From: Paragorgia papillata
Lineage: Eukaryota > Cnidaria > Anthozoa > Scleralcyonacea > Coralliidae
Direction of reading: 5' to 3'
NCBI GenBank assembly: GCA_035771165.1
Contig: JAWNZC010000296.1
Span: 62,001 to 126,000 of the forward strand
Length of the DNA stretch: 64,000 nucleotides
Shown here: in pieces, positions 13,896 through 26,335 of the stretch
Layout: every line of letters begins with the position of its first letter
How positions within the stretch are numbered: the first letter of the stretch is position 1
Translations under genes and position numbers: made by a program
The notes under the pieces: model-generated
What the model saw: only the letters and a program-made list of their open reading frames with translations
The model's database searches: none
What the model was told of the DNA's origin: nothing

Positions 13896-16800
13896 TGTTT
13901 GTCTGACTGAATTATTCATTCGTTCCTTAACTCAGAACTACCAACTGACAGCCAATTTATCTACCTAATCCATCCAACACACTGATTCACTCACTCAATC
14001 CATTCATATTATCATCCTATATATTCATTCATTCATTCAATCAAACAATCAATCAATCAATCAACCCATCCATTCATTCAATCCATCCATTCAATCCATC
14101 CACTGATTCATTCAATCCATCCATTCAATCCATCCACTGATTCATTCAATCCATCCATTCATTTAATCCACCCAGCTATTCAATCCATCCATCCATTCAT
14201 TCAATCCATCCATTCATTCAATTCATCCATTCATTCATTCATTCATTCATTCATTCATTCATTCATTCATTCATTCATTCATTCATTCATTCATTCAACC
14301 CATCCATTCATTTAATCCATCCATCCAACCAATCCATTCATCCATTCATTCAATTCATCCATTCATTCATTCATTCATTCATTCATTCATTCATTCATTC
14401 ATTCATTCATTCATTCATTCATTCATTCATTCAACCCATCCATTCATTTAATCCATCCATCCAACCAATCCATCCATCCATTCATTCAATTCATCCATTC
14501 ATTCAATTCATCCATCCAATCAATCCATCCATTCATTCATTCAATCCATCCATTCATTCATTCAATTCAATCCATTCATCCATTCAATCCACCCATCCAT
14601 TCAATCCACGAATCCATCCATCCATTCAATCCAACCACTCAATCCATCTACATGTATCCACTCCATATACATGTATCCATTTATTCATCCATTCAATTCG
14701 ATCACCCAACCATCAGTTTTTAGCTTTGCTCATTTTTTCAGACTTCACTGAGAATTCTCCTCTCTATAATCATACATGTAAGCCTTTTTCTGGGTCCTAA
14801 AATTAAAATTACCAACAAAAACCATTTCATCTTACTTTCCAGTGGCTGCGCAAACCAGAGTTATGGTATCATCCAGAACGTACATTCTATTTGGAAGTGA
14901 AGTCACAATTTTGGGACCAAATTTGGTAAAGTTTTCTGTTGGAAAAAACAACAAAACAGCAGTTAAATAATTACAGTAACCCTTTCACTACTAGACTTCT
15001 TCTCTCAACGAGTAAAATTGTCTGGGGTTAGCCAGAGTAAAATACTAAAAGGCCCCAACAGGAGTGAAAGGGTTGACTACAGTAATAAAGTTTTATACGG
15101 CAAAGTGCATGACTGTAAATCGCATGGTAACATTTCTCTAGGCATGCTGGTTGAAAGCCCTGGTTCCATCTGAAGGCCACTGCGAGACTAACGAAGTAAT
15201 GTAGCGGTTGTTATAACTAGCGTGGGTTTGTATCCGCATTCTTGTAAGTACGTTTCCAGATCGTTAGTTTTACGTAGTGCATTGACGTATAGATAATGTT
15301 TGTAGACCGTATTTGGCAAAGAAGGTATTGGTGAATAACCACGCAGTTTGTTCCTACGTAAGGACTGACGTAATGACCGTGATTCAGCAAGCTGTGACTG
15401 TCGCTGAAATGTAAGATATATAAACACAGCAACTCGATGTATTAGGTTAGAAGCGAGAGTGGTGAGACTGAGTGACAGAGATGTGAGAACCGAAAGGTGC
15501 GATGTAGCTAGAGAAGACGTTTGTAACCGTTCAGCTGCTCAATCTCGTTTGTCAATAAAGTTGTTACAGAATCAGAGAAGAAAGTCTCTTCACTATGGCC
15601 CAAAAACACGCTACAGTAACTTCATGTCAGCATCTGTGTGGCACACTAAGTGTTATTTTCCACTGGCTGAGGCACGAAAGAAGCGGAAAATGTTTTCTCA
15701 CACGCCGCTGGAGCCTGCGTACGAGTCCCAGGGGGGTAAAAGAGTGGGTAAGTCAGATTTTGTTGTTGCTTCGCCATAGCTTGAACCTGCCCACCCACCC
15801 TCCCTGTATATACTAAGGAGTACGAGTAAGTAAGTCACTATATGTTAGATCAATATTCTTGTCTATTTGTATTAGGTTGAGATACGAGAGCTATGGAAGT
15901 TGTGGATGTTTTATAACTACAGTATTGTCATCAAACTGTAATAGCATTCATTGGGTTGTTATGTTACTTATCGAGCTGTAATAGCCATTAATGGTTTAAT
16001 AAAGGTCAAGCGTTACGGTGGTAGCGCAGCAGCTCCCAGCGGTGTGTGAGAAAGTATAATGTCAGATTCATTTACAGTTTTTCGAACATTCTCGACTTCG
16101 TGAGTTTGTGTCATCAAGCATTAAATTGCAGCGACTCTCATTTTCGTAAAAATGTATACTTTAAGCAAATCATTGAGTATAATTTCCTTTATCTTTTAAA
16201 TTTTGGGCATCTAAAGCCATCCACTTTTCAATCTAGGGCATCCCAGTATGCCTGGATGCCCTTGTGGCTAAAAAATCCTGCCTGGTTCCCAACCCAGTTT
16301 TAAATAAACAAATAAATAGAGCGTAAAAGTAAACTATTTAAAACCAGTTACCTGAGACATTTCTAAATTGTGTTGGCAAATAAGCCCACTTAAACCGATT
16401 TAGATCTTCGGCATTGGCCTCCATACCACACCTTGCCTCCTGCATATTAAAGTATTTCACATCCTCCTTTTTCAAATGAGAGAAGAAGAGTGTTCCATTG
16501 TTGAGAACAATGTAATTAGGTGCACTTTTAATAAACTTCACTCCACTGATAAAAGATGTTTTTCCCCACTTGTAGCTGAAGTTGCGGCCACGAGTGCGCG
16601 CAGGGCATTTTATGAAAGCTGCTTGTCCAACCACCACCTCACGAACATCTTCTGTCGATGAGGGGGTTAAAAAATCACCCAGATCTAAGAAAATAGAAGT
16701 ATATAATTATAAAAAACAATGTGTGCACTAGGATTGTCAGTTTTATTATTATAATGCTTTTATGCATGGCTTTCTAATAAGGGGCTGTTCACACGAGACC

Positions 16801-17926
16801 GGGTTATCTCGGGGGTAGGGATAACTCGGGGGCTAGGATCAAAGTTGACCCTATTTCACATGATAAAACGCAACTACCGAGTTGTCCCTAGCCCCCGAGA
16901 TAACACTAGCTTCATGTGAACGCTTCACCCCGAGTTATCCCGAGCAACAGCATAAATACGCATGCCTAAGTTGACCCTACCCCCCCCCCCGAGATAACTC
17001 GGGTGAAAGCGTTCACATGGAGGTAGGGATAACTCGGGGGCTAGGGTTACCCTATCGCTCCGACCGAGTTATCCCTATCCCCCGAGTTACCTCGGTCTCA
17101 TGTGAACGGTTTACTTTTTTAACATGGAAATAAACCAACACCGAGTTATCTCGGGGGATAGGGATAACCCTACCCCCCGAGATAACTCGCCTCATGTGAA
17201 CAGGCCCTAAGACGTCTTCCTTTGATAAGTAAAATCATCTGGCATTAAGCCTGAGTAAAATCATCTGGCATTAGGATGAGTAAAATCACCAGTCATTGCC
17301 ACATCAGCCTCACAGCAAGCTGCAATAGTGAAGCGCGCAGTTACTATTTATAGACCAAAAGCTCAGACAAACAAACCGAAATTAAATCTCGAGGGATTTC
17401 TATTATGAGCCATTTTCTTTTGTTGGAAATGCGAGAATAAATTACAAACTCTGACAAATCTCCGTCAATCGAGATATGGTCTGGAAACTCGGCAAACTTC
17501 AAAGCGCCTATAATGAGCTGTGATTTTATGTTGAACCGTACCTTACACCGTGGACATCTTTTGTTTTAGGTGTATTAATATTTAAATAGCACGGTTGAGT
17601 GATTGAACTGAAACCTTGCTATTGGACAATTCGTTCATTATACTAAAATACAAAGTGTTCAGTGACCGTGCACCATGCACCAAAATGCATAAAGGCGAAC
17701 AAAAAGATAGACCAAAGACTTTAGCTGAGTTTCCAGACCATATCTCGATTGACTATGCATGAACTTGACGTCATCTGTGCGCAGCCTTCGCTATTGTTAT
17801 AAATTACTTGCGTCTAATAAAAAATAACTCATAACCAAAAATCAAACACAGACTGTGAGTTTGTTTTACATTAATTAGATGCAAGAACTAGCAGCTCACA
17901 GATCACGATGACTGGAAAAAGCCGTC

Positions 17927-18005
<79 letters not shown>

Positions 18006-21000
18006 CGGCCGCCGTTGGTGGATTAACAAAGTAAAGAAAAAAATATTTATTTATTTATTTATTTTGCCACAAGAGAGTATCAAAAAGTAGATTAGGTTAT
18101 AATAGTCAACAAACAAAACTTTAGCAAAAGGATAAGAAGTGGCAGGGTTCTCGCAACAGCTTACGCCAATTACTGCGGTCCCAATAGTAGAAATTTGTTC
18201 TAGCTAAATACAACAGTGAAGGACCCCAGATAAGCCCCGAGCTGAGTTGCATTTTGTGCATATTGATCTCCATGTCCTTGGATCATCTGGGTCGTAGAGC
18301 TCGCCCACCGCTGTCTGGCAGTATGACAGCAGACCACTTTTGAATTCGGAGAACGTGGCTCCTTGTAGCCGCATCTCAACTGGTAGAACGTTCCATGTTC
18401 TACACGCTCTCATAAAAAAGGAACGCTGAAAAGTCAGTGTTCTACATTTTCGCGGGCGAAAATGAATGAGATTGGCAGTCGAGCTGGATCTTGTTGATCT
18501 TACTGGTATGTATGGTGTTGGTATGGTTTCAGGATCAATATTTGTCAGTCCGTTAATAGTTTTAAAAAAGAAGATCATGTCGAGGTATTCATGCCAGTAG
18601 GTGAGCGGAAGTAAGTTTAGCGATAACAGACGTTGTTTAAGTAATAGATACAGCATGAGCAGCCGAGCTGTATCTGATTTACAAGGCGAGCTGCAAGCGA
18701 GCCGTAGTAAATCAGATACAGCTCGGCTGCGAATGTTGTATCTTTCTTAAAATACAAATGCATCTAAGTAATCAAGTTCACCAACTATTTTGGGGATACG
18801 GTCTGTTTTAGCCGAGAAAATCGAAGCTAAAGTTTATGTAAATCAGGACGATGCTGTATCCGATTTACAACCACTGCTACGGTATTGATTTCTTTTGAAT
18901 TTTCGTCATGAATTATTAATGAGTATTTTAAAGGATGTTGTAGAGCGGAATGGAAGGTTTAAGATTACTTTAGTGGCACGACGTTGAACCAGCTCGACAC
19001 GCAACGGCACAGGAACACTAACACAGCTTGAGCCAATTACGTTAGTGACTTATAGCTTAAATTACAATAACAATAAAGATATTTAAATATATAACTGAAG
19101 AAATGATAAATGATAACTGTTTTCTCATACTACTGGTTAAAACAAAATTTAGAAACAACAGTCCATTGAACTGCACTTACTGTCTTCCCTGGTAGCATTT
19201 CAGGCATATTGATTTCCATGTCTGTTGTTTTTCAATATCGAAAATTGTTCTGGTCGCCGAAAAATAGTAGTCAAACAGAAGGGTTTTGAACTGGTACAAG
19301 GTCATGTCCGGCTTGCGTATATTATCAGGGAGGGTGTTCCAGGTTCGATTGGCTCTAACTGTATAGCTGTTTTGGTAACATAAAGTTCTGGTTTTAGGGA
19401 TTTGGTATGTAATTGAGGAATTGACTGTAGCACGAAGAGTCATGGAAAGTTTTGATTTCATTGATTGGTTTTGGAAGGATATCCGGAGCAGTTACAAGAT
19501 CAAGATATTCGTGCCAGTAACATATGGGTAACATCCCTAAAGTGATCAGTCTTGCCTTGTATGGAATATCTGATCGAAAGGGAAGGCCCAGTGTGAGGTT
19601 TGTTGCCCTCCATTGCACACTTTCTAGATTTAGATTTAGATTCATTAACTTTATTGCCTATAGCAACTGGTGGTCAAACAAAGCGAAATGCCCCAATTGA
19701 ACATGACTACCATGATGTAAGTGTTGGTTTTGCGGAGGGAGGAAAACCGGAGAACCCGGCGAAAAACCCTCGAAGCACAGGAGACATCAACTACAACTCT
19801 ACTCACATTAGTTTCCAGCTCGACAACGGGGTCATTCCCAAGCGGTCACCCATCCAAGTACTAACCCCGTCTAACCGGGCTTAACTTTTGGTGAGAGGCA
19901 GCGCGCTAACAGCACACGCCACCGTGCTTCTACCTCCGTAGTTAGGGTAATCGTCTGCGGGGCCCATACTTGAGAGGCGTAGGCAAGATTGGACCTCACC
20001 AAACCAAGATAGAAAGTGCGACGAGCAGTTACATTTCGAACCTTCGTTAGACAGATTAAAAAGATAAATTTGTTCCACAACAACATGCAATGCACATGTA
20101 TGAAAGAGATATGCATTTTATGGCTTTCCAAGACATCCCCCCTTGACGAGTCAGGGCATGAGATTTGAAATTTTCAGCAGTATCCAGTGGGATTAATACT
20201 GGCACTTAAAATCTGGTATCCCTCCTTGAAAATTAGTATCCCACATTTGGATATAGTAGATATTCCAATAAGCAGTATCCAAACAAGGTTAACTTTTATT
20301 TAACACAACATTATTCATACTACACTAGTGTATGCCTAGCTGTACAATAACACACCGATAAGAGTGTTAATACTTTAGTTTATTTACGCCTTGAACATAA
20401 TTGTAGAGTGTCCATGGCATTGTCAAAATCCATCAAATTCAGGACTATGTAGTGTGACTGTAATAACGATGATTAGTAGAAACTTACTAGTAATCTATTG
20501 CAAATCCGGCAATCTGATTGGCTACTCTACTCGAGATCTACTCATCAATAGATAGCGAGTAGCAAATTGAGTACCAGAACTCGCACGGCCATGCAGTACT
20601 GCCTCCTTCGCAGGCCCTCATTGCATCATGGACAGGTCACTTTTGAGAGGGCCTGCCAGATCCTGTAAACAAAATGGGGACTGATCCCATTATGCACAGC
20701 GAGACTAGGCCCTAGAGAGGGCCTGCAAAAAGCAAAATCTTTCCGGCCGCTGTCCAAGTTCTTACACTGTGATCCACCAGGAAATTCGGTCTAAACTTAA
20801 ACGATAAATGCAGTGATGGATCCAGCTTGATTTTTTTAACCTTAGTCAAACCATTCCTAGGGGGGTCCGGGGGCATGCTACCCCGGAAAATTTTTGAAAT
20901 TTGGACCTCTGAAATGGCATTTCCTGCATTCTGACGGTACTTTGAAGAAAGATTTAAAAGTTTTAAATTGTGTTTTCAATAGCGCATTTTATCAAACCTG

Positions 21001-24000
21001 GAAGGTGTCAAATAAATTTAGGGATAAAGTGGACGTTTTATTATGGATTTTATTAGGGATATCACAAGGAAGCTCGACATTAGAAATGTGATTGACATTT
21101 TCAATGAAAAGCCACGTCGCATCCCACTGCAGCAAGGCACTAATTGAGTAATTGGCATCCCCCCTGCACCCCCTTGGCCAAGGGCTAGGGGAGGTGCGCA
21201 CCCCCCCGCACCCCCCTGTAAATCCATCACTGGATAAATGTCAGAGATTTTTAGATGTTTAATTGAGGTAATTTGAAAATAAACATTTGTACAATATACA
21301 GTACTTACAAGTAAACTCCACTGTTGCATTTCTGCCAATAATAGTTCCCACAGGTGTCTCCATGTAAAACTGATAGATACCAGCATATTCTATAGTAGGC
21401 TTAACTGCAACACTCAGTCTTGTTGCATAGGGATTAAAAAAAGCTGGTTTGTAGTTTTCATCAATCTTATGTCCATTATGACGCCAGTGAAATTTCGAAC
21501 CAGCAACAGTATTTACTACAACCTGAAGGCCATAAAATTGTGATGTGAAGCCAGTGAAATCTTCCGCATCTTCAATAATTAATGGTACGATGTCCTGACC
21601 TGAAGTAAAAATACATGTATAATTAAAGACATGAGGCTGGTTGTGTAATTATTAAGGTAGTTTTAATTTTAACTATATCATATTTTACAACATACACAGT
21701 AATCGCGAAATGAATATAAGAGCCCAGCTCAAAATTTTAAAATGCAATACGTATACCATAACGAAAGGAAACCATTTAAAAAACAAAATATATTTATTGA
21801 CGTTTCGTTACTTAACTAGTAACATCTTCAGAATGACTTAAAGATTACATTGAATATACTTATATATAACATTAATATCTTACCAGGTGACAAATACAAA
21901 ACAGAAATGTGTGAAGATGTGATGAAAGATGAACATAATAAGATGAGGTGTGAAATAACATAAAAGGCAAAGAAAAAATAATAAAGATGACAAAAATAAA
22001 ATATATATCAAAACAACGAAAGTGGTATAGAGGAAATATTTTCATTTAGAGAAGGTCGAGATTTTGAAATGAGTAAGCTCTCGCGAAGAAGGAGTTCAAG
22101 ATTAGAGTTAGAACGAGAGAAAGATATAGTATGGTAAAGTCACTTGGTGAGATGTTGTGGTTTAGTTCGGTGGACAAGATGTTAGTGGTTAAGTAACGAA
22201 ACGTCAATAAATATATTTTGTTTTTAAATGGTTTCCTTTTTGCTCTTATATTCATTTTGCGATTACGGTTTCCGCCCGGTAAATCACTTGCTACGATTCT
22301 AACATACACAGTACATTAGGTCCGAATTAACGCTTCGCAAATCGCAAAGTTCTACAAAAAATTGTGAAGCTTATTTTTGAAAAATGTAGTGCAACGACTA
22401 ACATAGTATCTTCGTTAAGAACGTAAGGTAACATTTCAGAACATACTTTAGAGTGACTTCTTAGAAGCATGGCAGAACTTTTCTGAATATATCTAATTAA
22501 CTTCTTTGAATGTAGTGCAACTTCTCTGAATGAGTGAACGAAGCATAACTTCTGAACATAGAACGTGGCATATAAAGGCCTGGCCAAACGCTTTCAACAT
22601 TTCATTCAACATCGTTCAACATTGTTGAAAGCGTTTGCCTCCCCCCCCCCTGTTGAATGATGTTGAACGTTGTTGAATGGTGTTGAACGAAATTTGAACA
22701 TGTTCAAATTTTCGTTCAACACGCGTTCAACATTTCTATTCTCAAAATGTTGAAAGGTGTTGAACGCATTTGGCCACATTTCATTCAACTTTGTTGAACA
22801 GAGACATGCGCCATGCGGGATATTGTCGATTCCAGCTTTTGTGGTAGCCCGCGTTCAATTAATTGTCATTCATGAATGTTGAACGATGTTGAATTCATTT
22901 GGCCACTCGTGCTTTCAACATGATTCAACATCGTTCAACAATGTTGAATGATGTTGAATGCGATGTTGAAAGCGTTTGGCCAGGCCTTAACTTCTTTAAA
23001 TGTAGCAAAAACGTTTCTGAACGTAGCGCATAACGTCTTAGAACGTAGCGCAAACCTTTCTGATGGCAGTGTAACTTCCTCGAATAAAGCATAATCTTTC
23101 AGAATGTATGTAGCGTAACTTCTCGCAGTGTAACATTTTAAATGTAGCGTTAAATGTAGCATAATGTTTTAGAACATTGCATAATAATTTCCAACGTAGC
23201 ATATCGCCTCACAACGTACACGTAAAACAGTCATTTTTGTTTGACGCGTGCGATCACACCGCGCACATGCCAGCACGCGCACATGCCAGCACGCGCGCAA
23301 ACTCAACTAGGCGTGCTATTTGTCGCACGCGTGAAAGGCCATGTTCAATTAGTCATTCACCAGTGCTGTGAGTAACTTCGTTACAAGAAACTAGTTACAG
23401 TAACTAGTTACATTTTTAAGTAACTGTTACTGAAACTAGTTACTTTTGCTGAAGAAGTAACTGTAACTATAACTAGTTACTTTTTGAAGAATTAACTATA
23501 ACTATAGTTACTTTTTTCAAGAACTGTAACTAGTTACAGTATTTGGTTAAAAAATGTGACTATAGTTACTGATATTCAGTTGAGGATATCATTCTTTCTT
23601 GATAAAAATGGTTTTGATATAATAATAAAGGTACATTATGTACACATTTGACTATTTCTGTTTAGTGACAACTATATTTAGCTGTAAAAACATAATTATG
23701 GTACTGGCATCTAAAAACCAGTAATTTCTTTGTTGATTCTAGTAACACGGACAAAGGAATGTAACTTTGTAACTAGTTACAAAATTTTTGCAACTGTAAC
23801 TAGTTACTTTCTTAGTTTCTTGTCATTGTAACTTTTATCGGTAACTAGTTACTTTTCTAACGATGTAACTGTAACTGTAACTAGTTAAAAAAATTATGTA
23901 ACTTTTACAGCACTGTCATTGACATTGCAATTGTGAAAATGTGTGAAAGTTTCAGTAACGTCACAACGTCAGGTCTCACAACGTAAAGCAAGATCTCACA

Positions 24001-26255
24001 ACGTAACGCAAGATCTCACAGCGTAATGTACAAGGTCTCAGAACGTAATGTAAGGTATCAGAATATCTCAAACTCATTAATAATTCATGAAGAAAACACA
24101 AAGTAAATCCGTACCCTGTCGGTGGTTTGGATATCGGAGGAAGAAATTACATAAATTAAGCAAACTTTCATCTTGATTTTCTCTTAAAATACTGATTTGT
24201 TTGAGATGCTATATCATACACTCGGAGGAGTGTTTCATCAGGAAATCCAAACACCTCGAAGTTTGTTCAAAAACCTCGGCTTCGCCTCGGTTTTCAACAA
24301 ACGTCTCGGTGTTTGGATATCCTGATGAAACACTCCTCCTCGTGTATGATATATTACGTAACGTACGGTATCAGAAGTGTAGGCTACTGTAACAGTTTTC
24401 ACAGCGTAGTAGGTTTTACGTTTTACAACTAAACTAACACGTTAAAGCGAAAGATAACGTCTTACAATGAATATCAAGCAACACAGCTTTCTTTTTCAGA
24501 TCAGAAAATATAAAAGTTAGGTTCATATTTCTGTGCCATAATTCATCAGTTTTAATGCACGTGCGATTCGCACGCGCAAAATTATTTACGCGTGTGAATT
24601 ACCGCACACGTGCAGTTTTCCTTAAGAAAAGGACTGGTAAAATTAATGAAATGACCGTCTCTGAGAGAAGAGTAATGGTTAATTGAGGGCAATGTTTAAT
24701 AGGCCGTACCCACTATGACGTCAGTGGACAAAAAGCGCGCGAAGTAGTCTGGTCTTGGTAGTTAAATTAGCTAGTTTCAAAATGGCGTTTGCTTCTTCAG
24801 CTGCTCGCGACAGCTCTAACATTTCCTGTGATGTTTTACATTCTGAAATCATTCTTGACGACCCTAGTTTTTTTCAAAACTCTTGCACGGGTCGTGAAGA
24901 TTATATTGGGAATGTTGTAAGCGCTTCTGGTGATGTTGTTTATTATCCTGACGCTGTTGAAGGCGAGCCAAGTCTGGTGTTTACAATGGACAGTGAAACA
25001 ACACAGCAAGACCGAAGCGAGACAAACGATGGCAGTGCTTTGCATGGCGACTGCAAAGGCTGGACAAAGTCTCTGAAATACTTTCCTTGTTTTACCCTTG
25101 AGGCTTGAGAAGCTGGAAAACAAATTGGTGAAGAACAGCTAAACAATGCCCGACAATGTTGCTCCAAAGGCCCATCGCAAATGAAATTGCCGCCATTTCA
25201 GGGCTGTCAGACATCTGTACACCCCGGACAAGAGCTTTGACAAAAGCTAGGGTTTTAATCTGTTTCAACAGCCTCTGAAAGACTACAAAGTGCTTTAGCA
25301 CACTATACTTTAACAACGTCCATGTTCATTTCAACAGCCTCTAAAAGCTACAAAGTGCTTCAGCACACTCTACTTCAACAGCGTCCATGTTGAAAATTTA
25401 GAATGCCGGTATGCAAAATTTAACTACTAAGACCACACTACTTCGCGCGCTTTTTGTCCACTGACGTCATAGTGGGTACGGCCTATTAACTAGGGGAGTA
25501 ACTACTGAAGAAAAAGCGAAGCTGTTCTGAAGCGCTAATTCTAACCCTGATATATGTAAGTCAAATTTCTAGGCCTCAAAATTAACAAGCCAACCTCAAC
25601 TTATATAAAAGATAAACAATCCACTAAGACAAAATTATCTCTGTATTACACTCTGATTTATCCTTATCTAGTTTGGTCATCTACATACGTTACTAGTTTA
25701 AATAGATTTCTTCTTCTTCAGAAACGAGCGGTGCGTGGCATAACGCATTCAGATTACCGAGCCCATTCAGCACCCTTATTTATCCACTTAAAAATTCTGG
25801 ATATATAAAGTAAATTCATTCCATGTTGCTAAATTTATGTTTTTATATCACCATCGTTTGCTACCCTCGTTTTTCCTTGATTTATTTTTAACTAATAGTC
25901 AAGTACATAATTATAATACCAGATATGCAGCAGACTACCGGTCCCACACTTGTCGGACAAATATCAAACAATTCACAATTCTTCACTTAGGTCCAAAAAT
26001 TTGGAATTCTCTACCATCTTCAGTTACCTACTCAGTTACTATATTCTCCTTCAAAAAGAAACTTTATCAGTTACTACTTAATGGGTGAATATATCTGAAT
26101 TCGTTATATTTGCATACACCTTTCGTTTATAAACAATCTCAAAAATAATATTAAATCTATACGAGGGGACCTCTTCTAAAAAAGCCTAATGGTTTCGTGA
26201 GGTCGTCTTGCCATATATATATATATATATATTTATTATTATTTGGCGAATAAAA

Positions 26256-26335
<80 letters not shown>

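Noticed and set aside
19627..19927. Functional 5S rRNA gene
   Set aside because: Only the internal-promoter-like part matches 5S; the 5' part and the long tail are unrelated, and the element has a target duplication.
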